DNA from: Ornithinimicrobium pratense
Lineage (GTDB): Bacteria > Actinomycetota > Actinomycetes > Actinomycetales > Dermatophilaceae
Assembly (NCBI RefSeq): GCF_008843165.1
Contig: NZ_CP044427.1
Location: forward strand, 3,410,001-3,474,000
Reading direction: 5' to 3'
Length of the DNA stretch: 64,000 bases
Shown here: piece after piece, positions 54,303-62,395 of the stretch
Numbering within the stretch: position 1 is the stretch's first letter
Layout: each line of letters begins with the position of its first letter
The notes under the pieces: generated by a model
Seen by the model: the letters and a program-made list of their open reading frames with translations, nothing else
Told to the model about the DNA's origin: nothing
The model's database searches: none
Position numbers and translations under genes: made by a program

Positions 54303-56033
54303 ATGTCGCTTCAGTCGGAACTAGCTCCGCTTGTCTCTGCCGCTATCGAGGCCGCGCTCGGTGCGGAGTTCACCGGAGCTGACCCCGTGCTGCGGCCCAG
54401 CCAGTTCTCAGACATCCAGGTCAACGCTGCTCTTGGCCTCGCCAAGCGCGTTGGCAGGGCACCGCGCGACATCGCCGCGGACATCGTGGGGCATTTAGCC
54501 ACGGACGGGACGTTCGCGCAGGTCGAGATCAGCGGGCCGGGCTTCATCAACCTCACTCTTGCCGGCGACTGGATCAGCAACCAGGTGAGTGCCATGGCCG
54601 CGGACGACCGCCTGGGCGTACCGCGACAGGATACGCAGCAGGTCCCGATCGACTACTCCGCGCCGAACGTGGCGAAAGAGATGCACGTCGGCCACCTGCG
54701 CACCACGGTGGTCGGCGACGCGCTTGCCCGCACGCTGGAGCACCTGGGGCACCACGTCATCCGGCAGAACCACATCGGTGACTGGGGCACGCCGTTCGGC
54801 ATGCTGCTCGAGCGCCTGCTGGAGGTCGGTGAGGCCAGTGAAGAAGCACGGCTCCTGGAGAGCGACCCCAATGCCTTCTACCAGGCTGCCCGCGCCCGGT
54901 TCGAGTCCGACGACGACTTCGCGACCCGTTCCCGTGCCAGGGTCGTCTCGCTCCAGGCCGGGGATCCCGAGACGCTGCGGCTGTGGGGCGGCTTGGTGGA
55001 ACTGTCCAAGCACTACTTCAACCGGATCTATGGCGCCCTGCGCGTGACGTTGACCGACGCCGACCTGGCCGGTGAGTCCACCTATAACGATGACCTGGCG
55101 GCGATCTGTGCAGAGCTGGAGGCGGCCGGGATCGCCACGGTGAGCGACGGCGCCCTGTGCGTATTCCTTGAGGGTTACTCCGGTCGCGACGGTAAACCGG
55201 TGCCGCTGATCATCCGCAAGTCCGACGGTGGCTACGGGTATGCCACGACCGACCTGGCCACGGTCCGGCACCGCGTGCGGGACCTGGCCGCCGACCGCAT
55301 CCTGTATGTCATCGGCGCCCCACAGGCACTGCACCTGAACATGGTGTGGGACACGGCCCGGCTGGCCGGCTGGCTACCGCAATCGGTCGAGGTCGTCCAT
55401 GTCCAGATCGGCAACGTACTGGGCAAGGACCGCAAGATCCTGCGCACACGCTCCGGCGCTCCGCTACGGCTAATGGCACTGCTGGAAGAGGCTGTTGGGG
55501 CGGCGCGAGCGGTCATCGACGAGGCCCGGCCGGACCTGCCGGAGGAGACCCGCGCGGCGATCGCCCCGCAGATCGGCATCGGGGCGGTGAAGTATGCCGA
55601 CCTGTCGGTCGCGCACGACAGTGAGTACGTCTTCGACCTGGACAGGATGACCGCGCTCACCGGAAACACGGGACCCTATCTGCAGTATGCCGCCGCCCGG
55701 GTGCGTTCCATCTTCCGCGCCGCCGGTATGGGTCCTGAGCAGGCACGAGGCCGGATCGTGGTCAGTGAGCCGGCCGAGCGGGAGCTTGCCCTGGAGCTCA
55801 TCGAGTTCGGTGAGGTGGTCGCACACGTGGGCACGGCGCTCGAGCCGCACCGGCTGTGCAGTCATCTGTTCCAAGTAGCGCAGGCGTTCTCGGCGTTCTA
55901 CGAGAACTGCCCGGTGCTCAAGGCCGCTGGCCCGCAAGTGCAGGGCTCACGCCTGGCGCTGTGCGCCGTGACGCTCGACGTGCTCGTCACCGGGCTGGGG
56001 CTGTTGGGCATCGACTCACCCGAGGTGATGTGA
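54303..56033 (+). CDS. argS: arginyl-tRNA synthetase, second-type/stand-alone
   Basis: A 576-residue class I synthetase charging tRNA-Arg. It has an N-terminal additional domain (RPSQFSDIQVNAALGLAKRVGRAPRDIAADIV), HIGH-like HVGH at 128-131 in SAPNVAKEMHVGHLRTT, NHIGDWGTPFG, the KMSKS-loop equivalent GKDRKILRTRSG and an anticodon-binding C-terminus. TAGGTT is 7 nt before the ATG, so it is leaderless. It is not next to lysA as the actinobacterial housekeeping argS usually is. It may be a second copy or a resistance-type variant; a single-copy gene is not excluded. Confidence 0.88.
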   Translation: MSLQSELAPLVSAAIEAALGAEFTGADPVLRPSQFSDIQVNAALGLAKRVGRAPRDIAADIVGHLATDGTFAQVEISGPGFINLTLAGDWISNQVSAMAADDRLGVPRQDTQQVPIDYSAPNVAKEMHVGHLRTTVVGDALARTLEHLGHHVIRQNHIGDWGTPFGMLLERLLEVGEASEEARLLESDPNAFYQAARARFESDDDFATRSRARVVSLQAGDPETLRLWGGLVELSKHYFNRIYGALRVTLTDADLAGESTYNDDLAAICAELEAAGIATVSDGALCVFLEGYSGRDGKPVPLIIRKSDGGYGYATTDLATVRHRVRDLAADRILYVIGAPQALHLNMVWDTARLAGWLPQSVEVVHVQIGNVLGKDRKILRTRSGAPLRLMALLEEAVGAARAVIDEARPDLPEETRAAIAPQIGIGAVKYADLSVAHDSEYVFDLDRMTALTGNTGPYLQYAAARVRSIFRAAGMGPEQARGRIVVSEPAERELALELIEFGEVVAHVGTALEPHRLCSHLFQVAQAFSAFYENCPVLKAAGPQVQGSRLALCAVTLDVLVTGLGLLGIDSPEVM

Positions 56034-56220
56034 CGGGGCTCCCAAGCTGGAGATGGGTGGAGCGCGCCAACTCGGCCTCCAGGACCGTCGGATCGAACTG
56101 CATCCACCTCGACCATGCCTTCGACAACAGCAGTTGGCGCGCCAGCCTCCCAGCCTCAACCGTTGGCACGAACTCAACCAGGGGCTCGGTCGGTCGACGT
56201 CCTGCTGTCCTCCCCGTCAT
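55987..56220 (-). CDS. possible small hypothetical protein or gene remnant
   Basis: A 77-codon frame (MTGRTAGRRPTEPLVEFVPTVEAGRLARQLLLSKAWSRWMQFDP...) whose ATG lies 6 nt after CATGCT, the local leaderless layout. The 3' third is antisense to the end of argS. I do not recognise it; it could be a decayed gene. Confidence 0.3.
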   Translation of the reverse strand: MTGRTAGRRPTEPLVEFVPTVEAGRLARQLLLSKAWSRWMQFDPTVLEAELARSTHLQLGSPVTSPRVSRCPTAPAR

Positions 56221-56226
56221 GGCCAC

Positions 56227-56654
56227 AGCATGTCACCGGCCGCAGAGACAGCCCCGGAGCGAACTAGGTCACCCGCACCGGGTGTCGAGGTGTATTGAAG
56301 AGTGCACAGCCTGAGCGGGCAACCCTGCACGGTCCCGGTTGGACACCTTGGCCGTGCAACTAGGCACCTGGTTAGCGGTGTGTCTGACGGAGGCAGGCAG
56401 GGCGGCTCCCCAGGTCACCGGCCCAACACGCAGTCCGAGTGGACCCCGCAGGTGGAGCGCTACTGCACCAACCGTCGCTGTGGGTAGGCGCGACCGGCGA
56501 TCAGGGCACCGTTAAGGCAAGCCCTCGCCAACGCGGGGGAGCTGTTCCTGAGCACCTTCCACGAGTGATGGCATCCGGCCGAAGCGCGATCACGCCACTC
56601 GCGTCGCAGCAGCGGTCCTCTCGACCGGTGCCGCCCTCGGGGCCGGTCTGCGCC
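56227..56654. other. gene-poor stretch
   Basis: About 430 bp between argS and the MarR gene. Frames are short and not gene-like. I see no tRNA, terminator or dyad that I would defend. Confidence 0.5.
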
Positions 56655-57191
56655 TCAGTCTCGGTGATGGGACTTTGACCCGCTCGTGCGGCTGCTGTCC
56701 CCGGATCCTGCGAGGAGCCGCTCGAGGAGACCGGCGAGCTGGGTTTGCTCCTGGGGTGTGAGCGGGGCGAGGAGCCGGCGCTCGTTCTCCAGGTGTCCTT
56801 CGACGACCTGCTCGACCAGGGCAAGTCCGTCCTTGGTGAGCGCGACGAGCACGTTGCGCCGATTGTGTGGATCGGTGCGTCGCCGCAGCAGGCCCTTGGT
56901 CTCCAGGCGGCTGAGCCGGTTGGTGATGGCCGCGGAGCTGACCATGGTGCTCTCCGCGAGCTCTCCCGGGGTGAGCGTGAACGGTGCCCCGGAGCGTCGC
57001 AGCGTCGCCAGGACGTCGAACTCGCCCGGCTGAAGGCCGTGTCCGGTGAAGTAGGCGCGGGTCGCACGGCCGGCCAGCTCGTTGGCCCGGGAGATCCGGC
57101 CCACGACACCCATCGGTGCAACGTCGAGGTCTGGGCGCACCTCGCGCCACTGCTGCAAGTAGTCACTGACCCGGTCCGCTCCCACCACCAT
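56655..57191 (-). CDS. MarR-family transcriptional regulator
   Basis: A 178-residue regulator with the MarR winged helix FTLTPGELAESTMVSSAAITNRLSRLETKGLLRRRTDPHNRRNVLVALTKDGLALVEQVV. It is divergent from the EamA transporter, and the 96-bp gap has a perfect dyad, so it most likely represses that transporter. Start taken at ATG 57191; several adjacent GTG codons are possible. Confidence 0.88.
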   Translation of the reverse strand: MVVGADRVSDYLQQWREVRPDLDVAPMGVVGRISRANELAGRATRAYFTGHGLQPGEFDVLATLRRSGAPFTLTPGELAESTMVSSAAITNRLSRLETKGLLRRRTDPHNRRNVLVALTKDGLALVEQVVEGHLENERRLLAPLTPQEQTQLAGLLERLLAGSGDSSRTSGSKSHHRD

Positions 57192-57221
57192 CACCTTTCG
57201 ATCTCGAACTATTTGACTTGT

Positions 57222-57243
57222 GAAGGTACCACGTCGTACCTTC
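57222..57243. promoter_or_regulatory. MarR operator candidate
   Basis: GAAGGTAC-N6-GTACCTTC (57222-57229, 57236-57243), a perfect 8-bp inverted repeat between divergent MarR and EamA genes. A second near-palindrome, CTTTGACATCAAAAG, lies closer to the EamA start. Confidence 0.65.
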
Positions 57244-57287
57244 GTTTGAGGTCGAAGCCTTTGACATCAAAAGATCGGTGGTACGGC

Positions 57288-58184
57288 ATGGCAGCTCAGA
57301 GCTCGTGGGGCCTGGTGGCCTCGACGGCCTTCGCGCCGGCGGTGTGGGGCACGACCTATGTGGTCACGACCCTGTACCTGCCGCCGGAGCACCCGCTGTG
57401 GTCCGGTCTGCTGCGGGCACTCCCTGCTGGGCTGCTCGCGTTGACCATCGGCCGCTCGCTGCCGCGGGGTGCGTGGTGGTGGAAGGCGTTCGTGCTGGGT
57501 GCCTTGAACATCGGGGTGTTTTTCCCCCTACTGTTCCTGGCCGCCTACCTGCTACCCGGGGGCGTGGCAGCGATCTTCGGCGCGAGTACCCCGCTGATCG
57601 TCGCAGCACTCGCGCTTCCCCTGCTGCGCGAACGCCCTACCCGCTGGCGCCTGGCCTGGGGCGCGCTCGGGGTGCTGGGCGTAGCTCTGATGGTCCTGGG
57701 CCCGGACGCGGCACTCAGCCCCACGGGCGTGCTCGCCGGGATCGCCGCCACCTTGTGCATGGCACTGGGAACAGTACTGAGCAAGCGCTGGGGCAGACCC
57801 GTCGGGCCGGTGGCCTACGCCGGGTGGCAGCTCACCGCCGGCGGCCTGGTCATCGCCCCTGTCGCGGTCCTCCTCGAAGGACCGCCGCCGGCCCTCGACG
57901 TCAGTGCCGTAGCCGGCTACGCCTGGCTCGGCCTGGTGGGTGCAGCGCTGGCCTACACCCTGTGGTTTCGGGGTGTGGGCCAGATGCCAACCGGAGCGGT
58001 CGCGTTCCTGCCGCTGATCTCCCCGCTGGTCGCCACCGTCCTGGGATGGGCGGTCCTAGGCGAAGCGCTCACCCCACTCCAAGGCACCGGCTTTGTCCTC
58101 GCCCTGCTGGCTGTCGCCTGCGCGCAGCAAACCCCCTCACGCGTGACCAACCGCCGGCTCGCACCCAGGGAGAGTGTCGGATGA
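57288..58184 (+). CDS. EamA-family (DMT) transporter
   Basis: A 298-residue transporter with ten hydrophobic segments in two EamA repeats: APAVWGTTYVVTTLYLPPEHPLWSGLLRALPAGLLAL at the start and LGLVGAALAYTLWFRGVGQMPTGAVAFLPLISPLVATVLGWAVLGE in the second half. It exports an unknown metabolite, probably under control of the divergent MarR protein. Its stop overlaps the ATG of a truncated oxidoreductase. Confidence 0.88.
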   Translation: MAAQSSWGLVASTAFAPAVWGTTYVVTTLYLPPEHPLWSGLLRALPAGLLALTIGRSLPRGAWWWKAFVLGALNIGVFFPLLFLAAYLLPGGVAAIFGASTPLIVAALALPLLRERPTRWRLAWGALGVLGVALMVLGPDAALSPTGVLAGIAATLCMALGTVLSKRWGRPVGPVAYAGWQLTAGGLVIAPVAVLLEGPPPALDVSAVAGYAWLGLVGAALAYTLWFRGVGQMPTGAVAFLPLISPLVATVLGWAVLGEALTPLQGTGFVLALLAVACAQQTPSRVTNRRLAPRESVG

Positions 58185-58321
58185 AGATCCTCATCATCGG
58201 AGCTACTGGCGATGCCGGCTCGCGCATCCTCGCCGAGGCGTTGCGGCGCCGGCACGACGTCATTGTCGCGGCTCGGCGCCCGCCCCAAGGCCGTACCGCC
58301 CCGCTGACGGCGGTTGAGTGA
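58181..58321 (+). pseudogene. truncated NAD(P)-binding oxidoreductase
   Basis: 46 codons beginning MKILIIGATGDAGSRILAEALRRRHDVIVAARRPP, the Rossmann start of NmrA/YwnB-like NAD(P)-dependent reductases that normally run to about 210 residues. The frame then ends and the following DNA no longer encodes the family. ATGA overlap with the EamA stop shows it was once part of that operon. Confidence 0.75.
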
Positions 58322-58417
58322 TGTCACGAGCACGCTCGTCCTGCACGACGTGGCCCCCGGCTCCCGGGTCGGAGAGACCCCGTCGCGGGCGCGCCATCGA
58401 CAACGCCCGCCACGGTT

Positions 58418-59419
58418 CTACGGGAGCGGGTACCGGTCGGGCGTGGCCAGTGCGAGATCGAGGAGCTGGGGGCCTTGGCGGGTGTCCACCCAGGCAGCGT
58501 CGTCGTTGTCCTCCAGTACCCAGGTGCCTTCCTCCCAGAGCATGTGGTCGATGGCAAGGGGCCACAGCTCACGTTCTCGCTGGGTCAGGGTGACATGCCG
58601 GAGGTAGGCGGTGGCGAAGCGTCCCCACTCGGTGGAGGTGAGCAGCCGCGCCGGGGCGGTGGGGCACTCGTTGTGGAACAGGACGAGCGCCAAGGCGAGG
58701 TCGAGGATTCGCGGTTCGACTCCACCGTTGTCCGGGTCGACCAGCACCGGCTCCGTGTCAACAAAGACTAGGTTGCTGGCCTTGTAGTCGCTGGTGACTC
58801 CTGCTCGGGGCAGTGGGGCGGCGTTGTCGGCGTCCCGGAGCCCGGGCAGCGCGGTCGTCCACCAGCGCTCTGCCAAAGCACGGACAGAGTTCGTCGCACT
58901 CTGCGCACGGTCTCCGGCGTGGCGCGCCAGGACTTCGCCCAGTGTCTCAAGGTCGCTGTCGACGTCCTCGCGGACGGTGTCAGGCCACTCGTAGGGGCGC
59001 AGGCCAGCCTCGAGTTGGGGCGTCAGGGATACGGCGTGAATGCGGCCCAAGAGGTCGCCAGCAGCCTCGATGTCACCGAGGGAACCGTTGTAGGGGCGGC
59101 CTTCAACGAAGGGGTACACCACCCACCATGATGTGTCGGCTTCTTCATCGGTGGCCGCCGGGGACACCTCGATCTGCTGGGGATTGGAAGTGTCAAGTTC
59201 CGTCGGAGTGACGACGGTGATTCCTGCGTCCGCCAGTGTGCGAGTCCAACTGGCCATGGCGTCGGCGCGTTGCTGGCTACTTGCGGTCCGCTTGACGACC
59301 ACGGGAGTGCCGTCGTGCGTCAGAGCTTGGTGGACGTTCGCCCACGGAGACAGCGAGTTCTCATCGACAGAGCGAAGGTCGAAGCTGCGGCGGAGCTGGG
59401 CAGATGTCGGTGCGTTCAC
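58418..59419 (-). CDS. APH-fold phosphotransferase
   Basis: A 333-residue kinase of the aminoglycoside/macrolide/choline kinase fold: ALTHDGTPVVVKRTASS (ATP Lys), VYPFVEGRPYNGSLGD (hinge), VTSDYKASNLVF in place of the canonical HxDxxxxN loop, with Ser instead of His, and LVDPDNGGVEPRILDLALAL as the metal-binding motif. GTG 59419 follows GACTGT by 6 nt; a TTG at 59458 is an alternative. The substrate may be an antibiotic or a small metabolite. Confidence 0.82.
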   Translation of the reverse strand: MNAPTSAQLRRSFDLRSVDENSLSPWANVHQALTHDGTPVVVKRTASSQQRADAMASWTRTLADAGITVVTPTELDTSNPQQIEVSPAATDEEADTSWWVVYPFVEGRPYNGSLGDIEAAGDLLGRIHAVSLTPQLEAGLRPYEWPDTVREDVDSDLETLGEVLARHAGDRAQSATNSVRALAERWWTTALPGLRDADNAAPLPRAGVTSDYKASNLVFVDTEPVLVDPDNGGVEPRILDLALALVLFHNECPTAPARLLTSTEWGRFATAYLRHVTLTQRERELWPLAIDHMLWEEGTWVLEDNDDAAWVDTRQGPQLLDLALATPDRYPLP

Positions 59420-59658
59420 AAGACGACAGTCAACGGCAGCAATGGACGTCACGGCCAATCAATAAGAGCGCACAGCGAGGCGATGGGCCCGTAGGCCAGA
59501 CATCTGCAGGCGATCTCGGCGCCGAGATACGCCGCGGGTCCTTCCAGCGTCGCCGCCGGCGGGGGTCCGAAGGTAGCCGTCCGGACTCCCCGACCCCTCG
59601 GCGCAGCGCCGGGGCCTGGGAGGCTCGCAGCACGGTGAGGACGCGGGAAGGGTGCCCT

Positions 59659-59678
59659 CATATAGATCAACGTATATG
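59659..59678. promoter_or_regulatory. AT-rich inverted repeat
   Basis: CATATA-N8-TATATG, in an AT-rich patch (about 59655-59695) that contrasts with the surrounding DNA. It looks like an operator, but no regulator gene is adjacent. Confidence 0.35.
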
Positions 59679-59699
59679 CATCATAGGAATGCCGCTTTT

Positions 59700-59750
59700 G
59701 TCGAGATGCAGCGAAGACTGCACGCCCGGTTCGGTGAACCTTGCACGATC
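59700..59750. repeat. bipartite repeat, copy A
   Basis: GTCGAGATGC (59700-59709) and, after 22 nt, CGGTGAACCTTGCACGATC (59732-59750). The second copy is at 60540-60567; the GNAT gene lies between them. Confidence 0.7.
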
Positions 59751-59833
59751 AGGAACCGCGGCGGGGGTTGTGCAAAGTAGGACCGCGGGCGGCAAGGGCG
59801 CGTCCGGCGGCGTCTTGCATGGCAGTCGTTGAT

Positions 59834-60436
59834 CTAGCGCGTCGTGAGCCTGAAGGAGATGAAACCTGGTTCGCGGTTGAGCCGATCAGAGGTGTGTGGG
59901 GATGACGTCTCCATCGTAGGGGTCGGTCGTGGCTCGATATGTGGTGTGCCACCAGACTTCTCCGTGGTCGGCTCGAAGCCTGTGAAGCCAGCCCGGGCTA
60001 CAACAGCCTCCGAGGCGCGGTTGCCCGGTTTGATCCGAGCGAAGATGTGCCGAAAGCCGGCTCGCAGTGCAGCGTCACTCAGCGTGACCAGCGCCGCAGC
60101 TGCCCATCCACGACCACGGTGACGGGGATGGATTAGGTACGACACATCACTGGCGGCCTCCGCCGGGGCGAGGTCGTGCAGGTATGCGGACCCCACGACG
60201 GTGTCGGAGTCGGGCAGGGTCACCGCGTAGTGAAACGCGGTCCCCGCCGCGCGAGACCCAGCGGCTCGCCGCACGAACTTAGCCGCCCGGGCCGCGTCGT
60301 ATGGTTGCGGAACGTCTATGTACTGCACGGACAACGGATCGCCATAGATCGCCGTCAACGCCGTGATGTCCTCCGCGCGCCACGGCCGCAACACCACGGT
60401 GCTCGCAATGATCACGGGTTCCGGCTCGATCCGCAC
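59834..60436 (-). CDS. GNAT-family (RimJ/RimL-type) acetyltransferase
   Basis: A 200-residue acetyltransferase: VIIASTVVLRPWRAEDITALTAIYGDP, VSYLIHPRHRGRGWAAAALVTLSDAALRAGFRHIFARIKPGNRASEAVVARAGFTGFEPT. GTG 60436 is chosen because TACGGT is 6 nt upstream; a longer frame exists but begins inside a repeat. The last 40 residues are polar. It is flanked on both sides by copies of a bipartite repeat, so it may have arrived as a unit. Confidence 0.83.
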   Translation of the reverse strand: MRIEPEPVIIASTVVLRPWRAEDITALTAIYGDPLSVQYIDVPQPYDAARAAKFVRRAAGSRAAGTAFHYAVTLPDSDTVVGSAYLHDLAPAEAASDVSYLIHPRHRGRGWAAAALVTLSDAALRAGFRHIFARIKPGNRASEAVVARAGFTGFEPTTEKSGGTPHIEPRPTPTMETSSPHTSDRLNREPGFISFRLTTR

Positions 60437-60539
60437 GACTCCACCGTAGTAAGCAGTTGGCAACCCACACTCAACGACGCCCCGAAGCTTGAAGTGTGCA
60501 AGATCCTCCGCACACGGTCGAGCGATCTCCCCCGCAGCT

Positions 60540-60567
60540 GTCAAGATGCGGTGAACCTTGCACAATC
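60540..60567. repeat. bipartite repeat, copy B
   Basis: GTCAAGATGC (60540-60549) runs directly into CGGTGAACCTTGCACAATC (60549-60567). It differs from copy A by one base in each block and lacks the 22-nt spacer. Confidence 0.7.
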
Positions 60568-60679
60568 CGCCCGCCTCCTTTGATAACCAGCTCCTTGTCG
60601 CAGGGCCGTGAAAAGTTGGGCAGCGCGCGACGCATGCGCCGTACGTCCCGAGCCCACGGTCAAGTCCCGGGTAGTGGTG

Positions 60680-60694
60680 TAGCGCTGCGCTCCT
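60680..60694 (+). repeat. left copy of 15-bp target-site duplication
   Basis: TAGCGCTGCGCTCCT, identical to 62368-62382, directly abutting the left end of the IS481-family element. It overlaps the inner end of the IS256 left terminal repeat. Confidence 0.9.
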
Positions 60695-60794
60695 TGTGAA
60701 GTCTCAGGACTTCGTGGACGGTTCTGTCTCAGGACATCGTGGACAGTCGGTCTCATGACATCGTGGCCACTTCACCTGAGTGTTCGCTTTCTGT

Positions 60795-61982
60795 ATGGAC
60801 TTCAACCACGTGCCCGCGGACGTGCGGTGGGCGATCGCGAACTGGCCCGAGGACGCCGAGCGAGGCGCGGTGACGCTCTTCTGCGAACGGCACGAGATCA
60901 GCCGGGCGGTGTTCTACAAGATCCGCCGCCAGGCGCGCGAGTTAGGCCCGGTCGGGGCCTGCGAACCAGGCTCTCGGCGTCCGCACCACAGCCCGTCACG
61001 CACGGACGAGAGGGTGATCGAGCACGCTCTGGCGGTGCGGTCCTGGCTGGTCGAGCAGGGCCTTGATGCAGGCCCCCTCTCGGTGCGCGCGAGGATGCTC
61101 CGCCAAGGGTTGAACCCGCCCTCACGGGCGACCCTGGCCCGGGCGTTCGCTGCTGCCGGAGCCTCGAAGCCTGAGCCGCGCAAGCGGCCGCGGGCGGCGA
61201 ACCGCCGGTTCGTTTATCCGGCGCCGAACTGCTGCTGGCAGATCGATGCGTTCGCATGGTCCCTCGCCGACGGCACGTCGATCGCGATCCATCAGGTCAT
61301 CGACGACCACTCCCGCATGGCGCTCGGGTCCCTGGCCGCCGGCGGGGAGACGGCCAAGGCGGCCGTGCAGGTCGTCTCTACGGCTGTCCGGCGCTGGGGA
61401 GTCCCGCAACGGCTGCTCTCGGACAACGGGCTCGCGTTCAACCCCACCCGCCGCGGGTTCACCGGCAAGCTCGTGGACTACCTGACCGGCCTGGGAGTCA
61501 AGCCGATCACCGGCAAGCCAGACCGGCCCACGACGCAGGGCAAGAACGAGCGGTTCCACCAGACGCTGCAGAAGTGGCTCAACGCGAGACCGCCGGCCAA
61601 GACGATCACCGCACTACAGGCGCTGATCGATGAGTTCGACCAGTACTACAACCACGAGCGCGCCCACCAAGGGCTCGATGGCCTCACACCGGCTGAGGCA
61701 TGGGCTGCCACTGCGCCTGCACCGGAACCGGCGGCCGAACCGCGCATGCCGCCGATCCCATCCTCGGCGAGCACGCCCACGTCTATCCGCAGCAGGGCAG
61801 CTCTGGCCCTGCACCCGGCTGAGGGGGACGCGACGTTGAAGGTCAAACAGAACGGGCAGATCAAGGTGCTCAGCTGCCTGCTCTATGTCGCCACCAGCCG
61901 TGCCGGGCAGCAGGTGCACGTCATCTGGAACCAGAGCACCGTCGAGATCTTCACCCACGACGGCGAGCACCTCATCGCCTAA
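60795..61982 (+). CDS. IS481-family transposase
   Basis: A 395-residue transposase with an N-terminal HTH (MDFNHVPADVRWAIANWPEDAERGAVTLFCERHEISRAVFYKIRRQ) and an rve integrase core with DDE residues in WQIDAFAW, LLSDNGLAFN and GKNERFHQTLQKWL, then YYNHERAHQGLDGLTPAEAW. The last ~55 residues form a beta-rich tail domain (VKQNGQIKVLSCLLYVATSRAGQQVHVIWNQSTVEIF). Intact. Confidence 0.93.
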   Translation: MDFNHVPADVRWAIANWPEDAERGAVTLFCERHEISRAVFYKIRRQARELGPVGACEPGSRRPHHSPSRTDERVIEHALAVRSWLVEQGLDAGPLSVRARMLRQGLNPPSRATLARAFAAAGASKPEPRKRPRAANRRFVYPAPNCCWQIDAFAWSLADGTSIAIHQVIDDHSRMALGSLAAGGETAKAAVQVVSTAVRRWGVPQRLLSDNGLAFNPTRRGFTGKLVDYLTGLGVKPITGKPDRPTTQGKNERFHQTLQKWLNARPPAKTITALQALIDEFDQYYNHERAHQGLDGLTPAEAWAATAPAPEPAAEPRMPPIPSSASTPTSIRSRAALALHPAEGDATLKVKQNGQIKVLSCLLYVATSRAGQQVHVIWNQSTVEIFTHDGEHLIA

Positions 61983-62042
61983 CCGCGCCCCGCGACCACC
62001 GGCATGTACTACGGGCCGCGCAGCGCCCGCCAGGGCACACCG

Positions 62043-62306
62043 ATGAAGACTGCCGCACAGAACCCCTCAGCTGGCACCGTCGGCACCGCGCAGCGCACCG
62101 TCTCCAAAGGCGGGTACGTCGGCATTCTCGCCTGCAAGTTCTACGCCGGATACAAACGCCAAGGCGAGCAAGTGACGATCACCTGGGACGCCACCACCGT
62201 GGCCATCAGCGACCCGGCTGGAAAGACGATCGCCACCTACGACAAGCCGACCCGTCGCCGCGGCTGGCACGGCCCCACCGAGAGGCGATCGTCCACGAAG
62301 TCATGA
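62043..62306 (+). CDS. IS481 accessory protein resembling the transposase tail domain
   Basis: An 87-residue protein, MKTAAQNPSAGTVGTAQRTVSKGGYVGILACKFYAGYKRQGEQVTITWDATTVAISDPAGKTIATYDKP. It aligns by eye with the C-terminal tail of the transposase just upstream (same G-x-I/V-x-L-x-C-x-Y ... G-x-Q-V-x-[VI]-x-W ... T-V pattern), so it looks like a duplicated, free-standing copy of that domain. Its end overlaps the inner right-end repeat of the element. Confidence 0.75.
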   Translation: MKTAAQNPSAGTVGTAQRTVSKGGYVGILACKFYAGYKRQGEQVTITWDATTVAISDPAGKTIATYDKPTRRRGWHGPTERRSSTKS

Positions 62307-62367
62307 GACACACCTGCGTCCACGATGTCCTGAGACACATCCGTGCACGATGAACTGAGACATCACA

Positions 62368-62382
62368 TAGCGCTGCGCTCCT
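62368..62382 (+). repeat. right copy of 15-bp target-site duplication
   Basis: TAGCGCTGCGCTCCT, continuing into the IS256 sequence that leads to its transposase stop at 62396. Confidence 0.9.
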
Positions 62383-62395
62383 TCGATGATGGGGG

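Larger units (their letters stand above)
59459..59833. other. gene-poor stretch with dyad and repeat
   Basis: About 375 bp with no convincing gene. It contains the AT-rich dyad at 59659-59678 and the first copy of a bipartite repeat (59700-59750). Confidence 0.6.
60695..62367 (+). mobile_element. IS481-family insertion sequence (1673 bp)
   Basis: Bounded by TGTGAAGTCTCAG on the left and the inverse of TGTGATGTCTCAG on the right, with a 15-bp direct target duplication outside. Each end carries three spaced copies of a GTCTCA-NNNCATCGTGGAC-like unit: 60701-60719, 60726-60744, 60750-60768 and, inverted, 62343-62361, 62318-62336, 62291-62309. It encodes a DDE transposase and a second small gene. 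Confidence 0.93.

Noticed and set aside
60680..62382. The 15-bp direct repeats as a phage-type attachment site pair
   Set aside because: They abut inverted-repeat ends of an IS481-family element, so target duplication explains them; there is no integrase.
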